Source: an uncultured Collinsella sp.
Lineage (GTDB): Bacteria; Actinomycetota; Coriobacteriia; Coriobacteriales; Coriobacteriaceae
Direction: 5' to 3'
Assembly: GCA_900757615.1 (NCBI GenBank)
Contig: CAAEON010000001.1
Span: 1 to 32,239 of the forward strand
DNA length: 32,239 nt
The notes under the pieces: generated by a model
Seen by the model: only the letters and a program-made list of their open reading frames with translations
Told to the model about the DNA's origin: nothing
Databases searched by the model: none
In this document: piece after piece, positions 13,588 to 22,471 of the stretch
Position numbering within the stretch: position 1 is the stretch's first letter
Layout of the letters: every line of letters starts with the position of its first letter
Position numbers and translations under genes: made by a program

Positions 13588-14861
13588 CGCTCAAGACGCG
13601 GGGCGATTCGGGCCGGCAACTTCGCCACAATGCGAACGCCGTCCTCTAGATATTCCTCATGCAGAAGGGTTCCCTGCTCATGCACCAGCGTGATGAGGGC
13701 GCCCTCGCGATACGGGATATCAGCAGAGAGCAACACATCGGTGGCAGCCGCCTCACGGGCAATACGGTCGACGAGATCGTCAAGCCCCTCACCCGTCTGG
13801 GCCGAGAACAGCACGGCCTCGGGATAGCGACGATGGAAACTCAATCGATCGACGCTATCGAGTAGGTCGATTTTATTGAACACCGTAAGCGTCAAACGCT
13901 CGCCGGCACCAATCTCGTCAAGAACGCGATCGACTGCCTCGAGCTGGCGCTCGTAATCCTCGTCAGAGGCATCCACAACTTTAAGGATCAGGTCGGCACC
14001 AAGGACCTCAGACAGCGTGGACTTAAAGGCATCAACGAGACCATGCGGTAGCTTTTGAATAAAGCCAACGGTATCGGTAATGGTCATGCCACGACCACCG
14101 GGCAAGCGATACGAGCGCGTCGTCGGATCGAGCGTGGCAAACAATTTATCCTGTGAAAGCACCGTAGACCCGGTCAGACGATTGAGCAACGTCGACTTAC
14201 CGGCATTGGTATAACCGGCTAAGGCAACGCGAAACGCCGGCGACTCGATACGGCTCTTTGACTGGACATCGCGACGCTGTTCAACCTGCTTAAGCTCGCG
14301 ACGAAGCGCGGCAATCTTGTTGCGAATCAAACGTCGGTCAACCTCGAGCTGGCTTTCACCCTGGCCAAAGCGCGAACCAATGCCACCGCGTGTCTGCTCT
14401 TTAGCAAGATGACTCCACATACCGCGCAAACGGGGCAACAGATACTGCAATTGGGCTAGCTGCACCTGCAGGCGGCCCTCACGGGTCTGAGCGTGCAGGC
14501 CAAAGATATCGAGAATCAACGCCGTACGGTCGATAATTTTAACCGGTTCGCCCACGGCTTTCTCCAGATAAGACTGCTGCGAGGGCGTTAAATCGTCATC
14601 GAAGATAACGACATCAGCATCCATTCGATGTACGAGCCCGCAAAGCTCCTCAACCTTACCGGAGCCAATAAACGATTTTGGATACGGCTTAACCAGACGC
14701 TGTGACAAACGCGCCACGCACTGGGCGCCAGCTGTATGGGCCAGACGCTCAAGCTCGTCAAGCGAACGATCGAGCGGCCAGGCGTTATCGCGCCACTCAA
14801 CTCCGACAAGAACGGCACGTTCGGGCTCAGGCGCCGTGGGAACGAGGGGAAACCGAGCCAT
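13572..14861 (-). CDS. hflX: Ribosome-associated GTPase HflX
   Basis: GTPase that binds the large ribosomal subunit and splits stalled ribosomes after stress. In the 429-residue protein the N-terminal HflX domain has KPYPKSFIGSGKVEEL and DDDLTPSQQSYLEKAVG, then DRTALILDIFGLHAQTREGRLQVQLAQLQYLLPRL, a coiled linker, and the G domain with GYTNAGKST (G1), DTVGF (G3) and NKID (G4). The start overlaps the miaA stop by one base (TAATG) with GAGGTG upstream. It is the last gene of the rny-to-hflX unit and meets the DUF1624 gene tail to tail. The miaB-miaA-hflX order links it to tRNA modification, as in many bacteria. Confidence 0.96.
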   Translation of the reverse strand: MARFPLVPTAPEPERAVLVGVEWRDNAWPLDRSLDELERLAHTAGAQCVARLSQRLVKPYPKSFIGSGKVEELCGLVHRMDADVVIFDDDLTPSQQSYLEKAVGEPVKIIDRTALILDIFGLHAQTREGRLQVQLAQLQYLLPRLRGMWSHLAKEQTRGGIGSRFGQGESQLEVDRRLIRNKIAALRRELKQVEQRRDVQSKSRIESPAFRVALAGYTNAGKSTLLNRLTGSTVLSQDKLFATLDPTTRSYRLPGGRGMTITDTVGFIQKLPHGLVDAFKSTLSEVLGADLILKVVDASDEDYERQLEAVDRVLDEIGAGERLTLTVFNKIDLLDSVDRLSFHRRYPEAVLFSAQTGEGLDDLVDRIAREAAATDVLLSADIPYREGALITLVHEQGTLLHEEYLEDGVRIVAKLPARIAPRLERYRTE

Positions 14862-15799
14862 TAGGCCACCTCGATACGGTGAAGGATATCCTCAACGACC
14901 TCATCGATCGTAAACTCGTCCATATCGAACCACACGATGCGGTCATCGCGTTTAAACCACGAAAGCTGACGCTTGGCATAGCGACGCGAACGCATCTTGA
15001 TGAGTTCGCGAGCCTCATCCATAGAAATCACGCCGTCAAAGGCATCGATAATCTCTTTATAGCCAATCGCCTGCATCGAAGTCAGGGCATCTCCCAGCCC
15101 CTGGTCCATAAGACCGCGAACCTCATCAACTAGACCCTGCTCAAACATCAAATCGACGCGTAGGTTAATACGCTCGTAAAGCGCCTCGCGATTACGCAAC
15201 AATCCAAACCACAGAGCGTGATAATGCTCGCGCGGAACACTAAACTGCGACTTTTGCTGCGCGTAGGATACGCCATCATCATGCATTTCGAGCGCGCGAA
15301 TCACACGACGAACATTATGGGGGTGGATGACCGCAGCGGACTCGGGGTCACGCTCGGCAAGCAACGCGTGCAGCGCTTCCTCGCCTATGCGCTCGGCAAG
15401 CTCCTGATACCCTGCGCGGCGATCGTCCTCAAGCTCGCCCGAGGGAAAATCCATCTCATCCAGGGCGGCCTTGAGATACAGGCCTGTACCCCCGCAAAGC
15501 ACCGGTAGGCGGCCCTCGCCCAGCAAGCGCTCAACATGTACACGAGCGTCTGCCTGATACAGCGCCGCAGAATATGCAAAGCCCGGTTCAACAATATCGA
15601 CCAGGCGTAGCGGCACCGTGCATTCCTCGGGTGCCATCTTGGCAGTACCGATATCCATGCCTCGATAGATTTGCATCGCATCACACGACAGCACTTCCGA
15701 CGAAAGGCGAGCCGCCAAACGATCTGCGGCATCACTTTTGCCAACCGCGGTCGGACCGACAATCGCAACGGCGGAAAGGCCTGCCCCGGGAGAAATCAT
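14861..15799 (-). CDS. miaA: tRNA dimethylallyltransferase
   Basis: Adds a dimethylallyl group to A37 of tRNAs reading UNN codons, making i6A, the substrate of MiaB. The 312-residue protein has the P-loop GPTAVGKS near residue 14, then SCDAMQIYRGMDIGTAK, the DIVEP segment, GGTGLYLKAALDEMDF, and HPHNVRRVIRALE. The C-terminal part has MQAIGYKEI and RSRRYAKRQLSWFKRD. I start at ATG 15799, which forms TAATG with the miaB stop; longer frames would lie inside miaB. It works with the neighbouring miaB, which completes ms2i6A. Confidence 0.96.
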   Translation of the reverse strand: MISPGAGLSAVAIVGPTAVGKSDAADRLAARLSSEVLSCDAMQIYRGMDIGTAKMAPEECTVPLRLVDIVEPGFAYSAALYQADARVHVERLLGEGRLPVLCGGTGLYLKAALDEMDFPSGELEDDRRAGYQELAERIGEEALHALLAERDPESAAVIHPHNVRRVIRALEMHDDGVSYAQQKSQFSVPREHYHALWFGLLRNREALYERINLRVDLMFEQGLVDEVRGLMDQGLGDALTSMQAIGYKEIIDAFDGVISMDEARELIKMRSRRYAKRQLSWFKRDDRIVWFDMDEFTIDEVVEDILHRIEVA

Positions 15800-17169
15800 T
15801 AGCGCGGCTCGCCCACAACGGATCCGGACAGATACCACGTCTTGGCAACGTCGATGTCAACATCGACAATCTTGCCAACCAGCTGATCGATGCTGTAGCC
15901 CTCGGGAATCGGTGCATGAACGGTCTGATTCTTAGGACTCTTGCCCAGCAGCACCGCGTCATTCTTTTTGCTCGTACCCTCAATAAGCGCCGGCACAACG
16001 GTATGGAGCTCACCCTGGTTATACTCGTGCGCTGTAGTCTCGATAACTTTCACCAGACGGTTGAAGCGCTCGAGAATTACCTCATGCGGCGTAGGATCGT
16101 CAATCTCGGCGGCCGGAGTACCGGCGCGCTTGGAATAGATAAACGTATAGGCCTGAGCATAACGGACCGTCTCGGCAAGCGAGAGCGTCTGCTCAAAGTC
16201 TTCCTCGGTCTCGCCGGGGAAGCCCACGATGATATCGGTCGAAAGCGCGATATTGGGCATGCGATTGCGGATGCGATCGACGAGTCCCAGGTAATCCTCG
16301 CGCGTATAGCGACGGTTCATCTCTTTAAGGATGCGCGTCGATCCCGACTGAACTGCCAGGTGCAGCTGGGGCATGACGGCAGGCGTCTCGGCCATAGCGT
16401 CGATGGTCTCGGGCAGCAGGTCTTTGGGGTGCGAGGAGGTAAAGAAGATACGCTCTACACCCGTATCGCCCACGGCACACAGCAGATCGGCAAAGCGCGG
16501 CTTGCCAAACAGATCGCGGCCATACGAGTTAACGTTTTGGCCAAGCAGCGTGATCTCGCGCACGCCCTGGCGTACGAGACCGGTCACCTCGTCGACAATC
16601 TCCTCGAAAGGGCGGCTCTTTTCGCGACCGCGCACATACGGCACGATGCAATAGGTACAGAAGTTATTGCAGCCCGTCATGATGGGGACCCAGGCGTGAT
16701 ACTGGGTCTCACGATGCCACGGCATGCTCATAGCATCCGTGTCCTCGTGCTCATTGGTGCGAATATGACGCTTGCCGTCCAAAAATGCCTCGGCAATGAG
16801 CTCAGCAACATGCGCGATGGAATGCGTGCCAAAGATGACATTGACGTTATCGACATTGGTGAGCAGACCCTCGCCGTCGCGCTGCGCGATGCAGCCGCCC
16901 ACGGCGACCACGCGCTTGCCCGAGGGCGAAGGCGGGAGGCTCTTACAAGAGTTGCACTGACCGTACAGACGGGTGTCAGCAGCCTCACGAACGCAGCACG
17001 TCATGAACACGACAATGTCAGCATGCTCCGGATCGAGCGCCATAAGGCAGCCATACGAGTCGAGCAGGCCACTCACGCGCTCGGAGTCGTGCTGATTCAT
17101 CTGGCAGCCAAAGGTGCGGATAAAGTAGGTTTTACCGGCAAGAATATCGCGTACGGAACCCTGGTCCAT
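15799..17169 (-). CDS. miaB: tRNA-2-methylthio-N6-dimethylallyladenosine synthase
   Basis: Radical-SAM methylthiotransferase that converts i6A37 to ms2i6A37. The 456-residue protein has an N-terminal UPF0004 domain with cluster cysteines in TFGCQMN, TCCVRE and GGCIAQ, a radical-SAM core with CNNFCTYC (C-x3-C-x2-C) followed by IVPYVRGRE, and a C-terminal TRAM-like segment. It resembles RimO at 23821 but has the MiaB-type TFGCQMNQHDSE start. I start at ATG 17169 (MDQGSVRDI), with AGGA nine bases upstream; an in-frame TTG further up is less likely. It lies 63 bases after spoVS. Confidence 0.95.
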   Translation of the reverse strand: MDQGSVRDILAGKTYFIRTFGCQMNQHDSERVSGLLDSYGCLMALDPEHADIVVFMTCCVREAADTRLYGQCNSCKSLPPSPSGKRVVAVGGCIAQRDGEGLLTNVDNVNVIFGTHSIAHVAELIAEAFLDGKRHIRTNEHEDTDAMSMPWHRETQYHAWVPIMTGCNNFCTYCIVPYVRGREKSRPFEEIVDEVTGLVRQGVREITLLGQNVNSYGRDLFGKPRFADLLCAVGDTGVERIFFTSSHPKDLLPETIDAMAETPAVMPQLHLAVQSGSTRILKEMNRRYTREDYLGLVDRIRNRMPNIALSTDIIVGFPGETEEDFEQTLSLAETVRYAQAYTFIYSKRAGTPAAEIDDPTPHEVILERFNRLVKVIETTAHEYNQGELHTVVPALIEGTSKKNDAVLLGKSPKNQTVHAPIPEGYSIDQLVGKIVDVDIDVAKTWYLSGSVVGEPR

Positions 17170-17232
17170 GTGTATAAGTCCTAACGAGGTGGAATAGGCG
17201 GAATCAAAGAGGGCGGGCAAAGAGTAAACGCT

Positions 17233-17550
17233 CTATGCCACAGGCTTAACGTCGTCCATCACAACGTTATCCATAGCAGCTCGATTAATTTGATGAACGT
17301 AAATAGAAAGACGGATGGCCGTGCGCGACTCCCCGTTGATGAGGATGTCGGAGAACACCGGCGCGCAGGAAATATCAAACCCGGTCGGGATTAAAAAACC
17401 GCGCGCGATAGCCACGGCCTTGATGGCCTGGTTGACGGCACCCGCGCCGACACACTGAATATTGACGGGAACACCATCTTTGACCATGCCGGCAATGGCG
17501 CCGGCAACGGACGCGGGCGATGATTTGCTTGATACCTTCAGGCAATCCAT
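17233..17550 (-). CDS. spoVS: Stage V sporulation protein S family protein
   Basis: A 105-residue protein that follows SpoVS closely over its first 85 residues: MDCLKVSSKSSPASVAGAIAG at the start, then GAGAVNQAIKAVAIARGFL, and SDILINGESRTAIRLSIYV near the end. SpoVS adopts an Alba-like fold associated with nucleic acid binding and is found in many bacteria that do not sporulate. An extra C-terminal tail of about 20 residues goes beyond the 86-residue Bacillus protein. The start at 17550 has CAGGAG seven bases upstream. It lies between the GHKL ATPase gene and miaB. In B. subtilis rny, ymdB and spoVS are neighbours, so the locus is related. The cellular role here is unknown. Confidence 0.9.
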   Translation of the reverse strand: MDCLKVSSKSSPASVAGAIAGMVKDGVPVNIQCVGAGAVNQAIKAVAIARGFLIPTGFDISCAPVFSDILINGESRTAIRLSIYVHQINRAAMDNVVMDDVKPVA

Positions 17551-17624
17551 GAAGAAACTCCTGCGTTTAAAAGTACGTTTTAACTGCAATAACTGTATCG
17601 TACCGAACGGTCTCGGTAAAGATG

Positions 17625-18710
17625 CTATTCCTCTTTGGCAAGATCGAACGTCACAGTGATGCGATCACGTGAAACACGAATCTTGGGGTCGCCGCAAAGG
17701 TTGAGATAGTACCGCGATGCAAGGTCGTTAAAATCGCGCTCGACGGCTCGCGAGAACTGCGCCATGTCGTCCTTGGCAATACGCAGCCCGCGACGATCCT
17801 TGGCAAGATCAACCGGAGCAGACGCATGTGAGGACGAATCGCGCTCGCGTAGCAGGCGTGCGGTCACACCGCGAACGGGCTTAATCTGGCCCGCCAAAAT
17901 ACGATGCGCCGTACGCTCGGACATCTCGAGGCCCAAACCCGAACAGATGCGGATAAAGTCTTCTGCATCCGAAGCAAGACCCAGGCGATCGACCACGGGA
18001 AGTTCGGCTTCGTCATCGATAAACAAAAGACGAGAAGCATCGAGACGGCTGGACGCCTGCGCATGCAACGTCGCGGCGATCTCGGACGGAGACCCCAAAT
18101 AGACATCACAGGCGCGCAGCTCCTCGAGGGCAAACTCGCAGGCGGCGCGAATGATGTTGTGAGGGCCACGGGCGCAGACATAGTGACCGTCCTCGTCCTT
18201 CACGGCCTGAGGCCAGCTGGACTGATCGGCGCGCTCGCCAAGGCGGTCAGTAGCAACGCTCACCTTAAAGACCGAGCCAAGGTCAACATCCGACGCGACA
18301 ACGCGTGCCTCGTCGGTGTTCTGCTTAATCGAGAACAATGCCATACCTCGACCGTGAACGCCCCAACGATCCATCTTCATGCTCTCGAGCTTGGAAGTAA
18401 CGCGGGCATCGAAGATGCGCTCCTGCATATCCTGCGGCACACCCGAGCCGTTATCCAGAAAGACGAGCGTACGGACGCCATCTTCCTTGGTCGTAGCGAG
18501 ATAGACCTTGTCGGCGCCGGCATCACGAGCGTTGCGCAGCATTTCAATGACAATATCCTCGACATGCTGAATGTCGTGCTTTGCCTGGCGCCGTTCAGCC
18601 TCCGAAACGCGGAGACGGACATACCCCTCGCCAAGGTTCTCCTCGACGCGAAGGTTGCCCTCCCCCGACATCGACGCGATAAATGAGATGAGCTCGTTCG
18701 CGTCGTTCAT
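17625..18710 (-). CDS. Orphan GHKL-type ATPase domain protein
   Basis: A 361-residue cytosolic protein with an N-terminal GHKL (Hsp90/MutL/histidine-kinase) ATP-binding fold at about residues 45-155. The N box is IEMLRNARDAGAD (E56 and N60 as the probable catalytic and Mg residues), the G1 box is DNGSGVP (86-92), and the lid has GVHGRGMALFSIK (117-129). There is no histidine phosphoacceptor, receiver or membrane segment. The remaining 200 residues match nothing I recognise; they look mostly helical. The start lies one base past the rny stop without a visible ribosome-binding site, so coupling to rny is likely. Position between rny and spoVS suggests a role with RNA or DNA, but no function can be given. 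Confidence 0.85.
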   Translation of the reverse strand: MNDANELISFIASMSGEGNLRVEENLGEGYVRLRVSEAERRQAKHDIQHVEDIVIEMLRNARDAGADKVYLATTKEDGVRTLVFLDNGSGVPQDMQERIFDARVTSKLESMKMDRWGVHGRGMALFSIKQNTDEARVVASDVDLGSVFKVSVATDRLGERADQSSWPQAVKDEDGHYVCARGPHNIIRAACEFALEELRACDVYLGSPSEIAATLHAQASSRLDASRLLFIDDEAELPVVDRLGLASDAEDFIRICSGLGLEMSERTAHRILAGQIKPVRGVTARLLRERDSSSHASAPVDLAKDRRGLRIAKDDMAQFSRAVERDFNDLASRYYLNLCGDPKIRVSRDRITVTFDLAKEE

Positions 18711-18711
18711 G

Positions 18712-20262
18712 TTATTTAGCGATATCGACAGCGCGACTCTCGCGAATCACGACGACGCGCACCTGACCGGGATACTCCATCTCTTCCTCGATTTGATGGG
18801 CGATGTCATGAGCCAAGACCGTGGACTGAGCATCGGAAATCTTGTCCGGCTGAACCATGACGTGGACCTCGCGACCAGCCTGCATGGCATAGGTACGCTC
18901 GACGCCGTCATGGGAATTGGCGATCTCCTCGAGCTTCTCAAGGCGTTTGATGTAATTCTCGGCCGATTCGCGACGGGCACCGGGGCGAGAGGCAGAAACG
19001 GCATCGGCAGCCTGGACCAGAACATCGAGCACCGTGTTGGGGTCGACGTCGGCGTGATGGGCCTCGATAGCGTGAACGATAACGGGCTTCTCGCCATAGC
19101 GACGGGCGAGCTCGGCGCCGATAACGGCATGCGGACCCTCGACGTCATGGTCGATAGCCTTACCAAGATCGTGCAGCAGGCCGGCACGCTTGGCGGTCAC
19201 AACGTCCAGGCCAAGCTCGGAAGCCATCACGCCGCACAGGTCGGAAACCTCGAGGGAATGCTGGAGCACGTTCTGGCCAAACGAGGTGCGGTAGCGCAGA
19301 GCGCCCAGGGTCTTAACGATCTCGGGATGCAGATCGTGGATACCGGTATCGAAGGCAGCCTGTTCGCCAGCCTCGCGCACGCGCTGCTGAACCAAGTCGG
19401 CGGCCTTGTGATACATCTCCTCGATACGGGCAGGATGAATGCGGCCGTCAGCAATAAGGTTCTCGAGGGCGACGCGGGCGGTCTCGCGACGGACCGGATC
19501 GAAGCTCGAAAGCACGACGGTCTCGGGCGTATCATCGATCACCAGGTTGACGCCGGAAACCTGCTCAAAGGTACGGATGTTGCGACCCTCGCGGCCGATG
19601 ATGCGACCCTTGAGGTCATCGGAAGGAATGTGCACGGAGGTGACGGTGACCTCGGCGGTGTGGTCGGCGGCACAACGCTGAATCGCCAGGGAGAGAATCT
19701 CCTGAGCGGTCTTGTGGCACTCGGCGCGGACCTGCTGCTCGGACTCGCGGATGATCGTGGCTGCCTCGTGGGTAACCTCGCCGCGAACCTTGTCGAGGAG
19801 CTCCTTGTGAGCGTCCTCACGGGTCAGGTCGGCGATGCGCTCGAGCTCCGAGGTCTGCTTGGCGCAGAGCTCCTCAAGCTCGCGGGAGCGCTTCTCGACC
19901 TGGCCAGCCTGGCTGGACAGCTGATGCTCACGCTTGTCGAGGGCATCGTTGCGGCGATCGAGGGACTCCTCGCGCTGCATCACACGGTTCTCGAGCGTAC
20001 GAATCTCGCTCTTACGCTGCTTGTCCTCGGCCTCGGCAGCCTGCTTATTCTTGATGATCTCTTCCTTTGCCTCAAGCAGAGCCTCTTTTTTGAGGGTCTC
20101 GGCCTGACGCTTTGCATCACCGATTAGGGACTCAGCCTGTGCGTGAGCCGACTGGATCTTTTCGTCGGCCTCGTGAAGACTACCCTGCTTGGCGGTGCGC
20201 ATGTAGGCAATGGCGGCGATGGCACCCAAAACGATGCCAACGAGCGCTGCGATAATAGGCAT
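18712..20262 (-). CDS. rny: Ribonuclease Y
   Basis: Membrane-anchored endoribonuclease that starts mRNA decay. The 516-residue protein has an N-terminal membrane span (about residues 1-22), a long charged coiled coil (about 25-200), a KH domain (IPSDDLKGRIIGREGRNIRTFEQVSGV), and an HD domain with LLHDLGKAIDHDVEG and the HAIEAHHADV segment. The full family architecture is present at the usual length. ATG 20262 has AAGGAG five bases upstream; an in-frame GTG six bases earlier is too close to that site. A promoter at 20429-20457 gives a leader of roughly 160 bases. It heads the unit that runs to hflX. Confidence 0.97.
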   Translation of the reverse strand: MPIIAALVGIVLGAIAAIAYMRTAKQGSLHEADEKIQSAHAQAESLIGDAKRQAETLKKEALLEAKEEIIKNKQAAEAEDKQRKSEIRTLENRVMQREESLDRRNDALDKREHQLSSQAGQVEKRSRELEELCAKQTSELERIADLTREDAHKELLDKVRGEVTHEAATIIRESEQQVRAECHKTAQEILSLAIQRCAADHTAEVTVTSVHIPSDDLKGRIIGREGRNIRTFEQVSGVNLVIDDTPETVVLSSFDPVRRETARVALENLIADGRIHPARIEEMYHKAADLVQQRVREAGEQAAFDTGIHDLHPEIVKTLGALRYRTSFGQNVLQHSLEVSDLCGVMASELGLDVVTAKRAGLLHDLGKAIDHDVEGPHAVIGAELARRYGEKPVIVHAIEAHHADVDPNTVLDVLVQAADAVSASRPGARRESAENYIKRLEKLEEIANSHDGVERTYAMQAGREVHVMVQPDKISDAQSTVLAHDIAHQIEEEMEYPGQVRVVVIRESRAVDIAK

Positions 20263-20428
20263 GCTCACTCCTTTTTATGGATTCGTTACACAACAAAGCG
20301 AACCGTCCTTGCGAACGGCTCGCGACATTTGAGTAATATGGGCGCAGCTTATGCGGGTCGGATACAGATAAACATATAAACAAACTCATCAAAGATGAGC
20401 ACATATCACAAAGCAAATGACAGTGTTT
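20263..20428 (-). other. Untranslated leader of rny
   Basis: No gene is seen. The leader holds an imperfect hairpin, GCGAACCGT (20298-20306) with ACGGCTCGC (20315-20323). No known riboswitch is recognised. Confidence 0.4.
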
Positions 20429-20457
20429 ATCGTACGTTGAACCGTAACAACTGTCAA
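20429..20457 (-). promoter_or_regulatory. Promoter of the rny-hflX unit
   Basis: On the minus strand, TTGACA (20457-20452) is followed after 17 bases by TACGAT (20434-20429). The inverted repeat TGACAGT/ACTGTCA (20418-20424 and 20450-20456) brackets it and could be an operator. Confidence 0.7.
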
Positions 20458-20519
20458 ATAAATGGACCCGGTACGGCGACTAAAACGCGGTGAACGGCGG
20501 GTACGCAAACCACATGTGT

Positions 20520-21212
20520 CTAAACTGCACATTCCTCATGTTCGGCATCGAGACGCGCCTTAACGGCATCGGCGGCGATGTGGTACGAAAAGCCCTTACC
20601 CATCAAAAACCGGACGAGCTTTTCGAATCCACGTGTCTCGGGAACACGACGCTTCGCGAGTAAAGCCGATGCGCGAGCCAAGTCGTCCTCCACGGCAAAA
20701 TAATCCTCGGGATAGCCGGGGATATCATCGAGCACGACATGGCGGCGCTTGAGCTCGGTCTCAATCTTGCGCTGTCCCCAGCCACGTCGTTTGCGCTCCT
20801 CGATAAAGTACGAACAAAAGCGGTTCTCATCTAAAAAGCGATACTCAGTGGCACGCTGGACGGCGAAATCAATTGCGGGTTGGCGAAATCCGTAACGAGC
20901 GAGCTTGTCACGGACCTCACCCGTGGCATGGTCGCGGCGCGACAGCATCTCAGTCACCATGGTGAGCGCGCACTTACGCTCAATAAGTTGCACCGCCTCG
21001 CGAAACTCATCCCAATCGCAGGGAAGATCGGGGCGATTTTTAAGGAATAGGCGCGCGACACGAACAGGAATCCAGATGGATCGTTCAAAACCGCCCTCGA
21101 GCTCACAGTCGATATGTGCACAAGGCTTTTTTGATGCATACCCACTCGAAAACGAGGAGGCCGCCTTTTTATCGGGAAAGACGACCGTTGCCTCGGTCAC
21201 CGTATACGACAT
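20520..21212 (-). CDS. recX: Regulatory protein RecX
   Basis: Binds RecA filaments and limits RecA activity. The 230-residue protein shows the three-helix repeats of RecX: ALTMVTEMLSRRDHATGEVRDKLARYGF, FLDENRFCSYFIEERKRRGWGQRKIETELKRRHV, and RGFEKLVRFLMGKGFSYHIAADAVK. The N-terminal 60 residues are less conserved. It starts 11 bases after recA, with a weak ribosome-binding site, and is co-transcribed from the LexA-controlled recA promoter. No clear terminator follows it before the rny promoter. Confidence 0.9.
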   Translation of the reverse strand: MSYTVTEATVVFPDKKAASSFSSGYASKKPCAHIDCELEGGFERSIWIPVRVARLFLKNRPDLPCDWDEFREAVQLIERKCALTMVTEMLSRRDHATGEVRDKLARYGFRQPAIDFAVQRATEYRFLDENRFCSYFIEERKRRGWGQRKIETELKRRHVVLDDIPGYPEDYFAVEDDLARASALLAKRRVPETRGFEKLVRFLMGKGFSYHIAADAVKARLDAEHEECAV

Positions 21213-21223
21213 GAGGGCATCCG

Positions 21224-22372
21224 CTACTCGTCATCATCATCGAGCATCGCGGAGCCATCGATGGCGTAAAGCTCATCGAACTCCTCAGTTTCGGGCTGAT
21301 CGGTCAGCTCGACCTCGGACGGAGCGTCGTCATCGAATTCAAGGCCGCAGGCGAGGCGAACCTTATGCTCGATCTCGTCAGCACAATCGGGGTGTTCGCG
21401 CAGGAACGCCTTAGCGGCCTCGCGACCATTACCGAGCTTGTCCTCACCGTAAGCAAACCAAGAGCCCATCTTTTTGCAGATACCGCACTCGACGGCCATG
21501 TCCAGAATCGAGCCCTCCTTAGAGATGCCCGTACCGTACATGATGTCGAACTCAGCAGAACGGAACGGAGCTGCCACCTTGTTCTTAACGACCTTGGCGC
21601 GCACGCGGTTACCGATAACCTCGTCCTTAAGCTTAATGCTGTCGATGCGGCGAATGTCGATACGCACCGAAGAGAAGAACTTAAGGGCGCGGCCGCCCGT
21701 CGTGGTCTCGGGGTTGCCGAACATGACGCCGATCTTCTCACGCAGCTGGTTAATGAAGATGCACGTCGTGTTGGACTTGGACAGCGAGCCGGCGAGCTTG
21801 CGGAGCGCCTGGCTCATCAGGCGAGCCTGAAGACCGACCGTAGTGTCGCCGATTTCTCCCTCGATCTCGGCACGCGGGGTCAGCGCAGCGACGGAGTCAA
21901 CGACGATGGCATCGATGGCGCCGGAACGCACGAGCATGTCAACGATCTCGAGCGCCTGCTCACCCGTATCGGGCTGGGAAATGAGCACCTCGTCGATATC
22001 CACGCCGATGCGTGCGGCATACGTGGGATCGAGCGCGTGCTCGGCATCGATAAATGCCACAACGCCACCCATTGCCTGGGCCTCGGCCAGGATCTCGAGC
22101 GAAAGCGTCGTCTTACCGGAGGACTCAGGACCGTAAATCTCGACGATACGGCCGCGCGGCACGCCGCCGATACCCAGCGCGGCATCGAGGGCCAGGGCGC
22201 CCGTGGGAATGGCCTCGACCTCGAGCTCGGGACCACCATCGCCGTACCTCATGATGGAACCCTGGCCGAATTTCTTCTCGATCTCGGCCTTGGTGGTGGC
22301 GATCATCTCATCGCGCTCTTTACCCGTCGTGCGAGCATGAACGGTACGTACGGGACCTGAATTCTTGGCCAT
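21224..22372 (-). CDS. recA: Recombinase RecA
   Basis: DNA strand-exchange ATPase that also triggers LexA self-cleavage. The 382-residue protein has Walker A GPESSGKT near residue 83, the VAFIDAEHALDP segment, IVVDSVAALTPRAEIEGEIGD, the L2 region INQLREKIGVMFGNPETTTGG, and an acidic C-terminus ending DDDDE. Start ATG 22372 has GAGGAGG upstream; seven residues of in-frame upstream sequence are leader. Expression should be SOS-induced through the LexA box in its promoter spacer. recX follows. Confidence 0.98.
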   Translation of the reverse strand: MAKNSGPVRTVHARTTGKERDEMIATTKAEIEKKFGQGSIMRYGDGGPELEVEAIPTGALALDAALGIGGVPRGRIVEIYGPESSGKTTLSLEILAEAQAMGGVVAFIDAEHALDPTYAARIGVDIDEVLISQPDTGEQALEIVDMLVRSGAIDAIVVDSVAALTPRAEIEGEIGDTTVGLQARLMSQALRKLAGSLSKSNTTCIFINQLREKIGVMFGNPETTTGGRALKFFSSVRIDIRRIDSIKLKDEVIGNRVRAKVVKNKVAAPFRSAEFDIMYGTGISKEGSILDMAVECGICKKMGSWFAYGEDKLGNGREAAKAFLREHPDCADEIEHKVRLACGLEFDDDAPSEVELTDQPETEEFDELYAIDGSAMLDDDDE

Positions 22373-22404
22373 GAATAGCCCTCCTCTTAACAACCTGCAT
22401 CGAT

Positions 22405-22433
22405 AATAAACGAACGGCTGTTCGTGGTCAACC
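22405..22433 (-). promoter_or_regulatory. recA promoter with LexA box in the spacer
   Basis: On the minus strand, TTGACC (22433-22428) and TATTAT (22410-22405) are 17 bases apart. The LexA box CGAAC-GGCT-GTTCG (plus strand, 22413-22426) has perfect arms and fills the spacer. Confidence 0.9.
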
Positions 22434-22471
22434 GTTCAGATAAATCATATGCAGCCGACCTTTCCAAAACC

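Noticed and set aside
15574..17184. A 536-codon open frame opposite miaA and miaB
   Set aside because: Antisense shadow; both minus-strand genes are complete with catalytic motifs.
18571..20127. A 518-codon open frame opposite rny
   Set aside because: Leu/Gly/Asp-rich shadow of the coiled-coil and HD region; no start signals.
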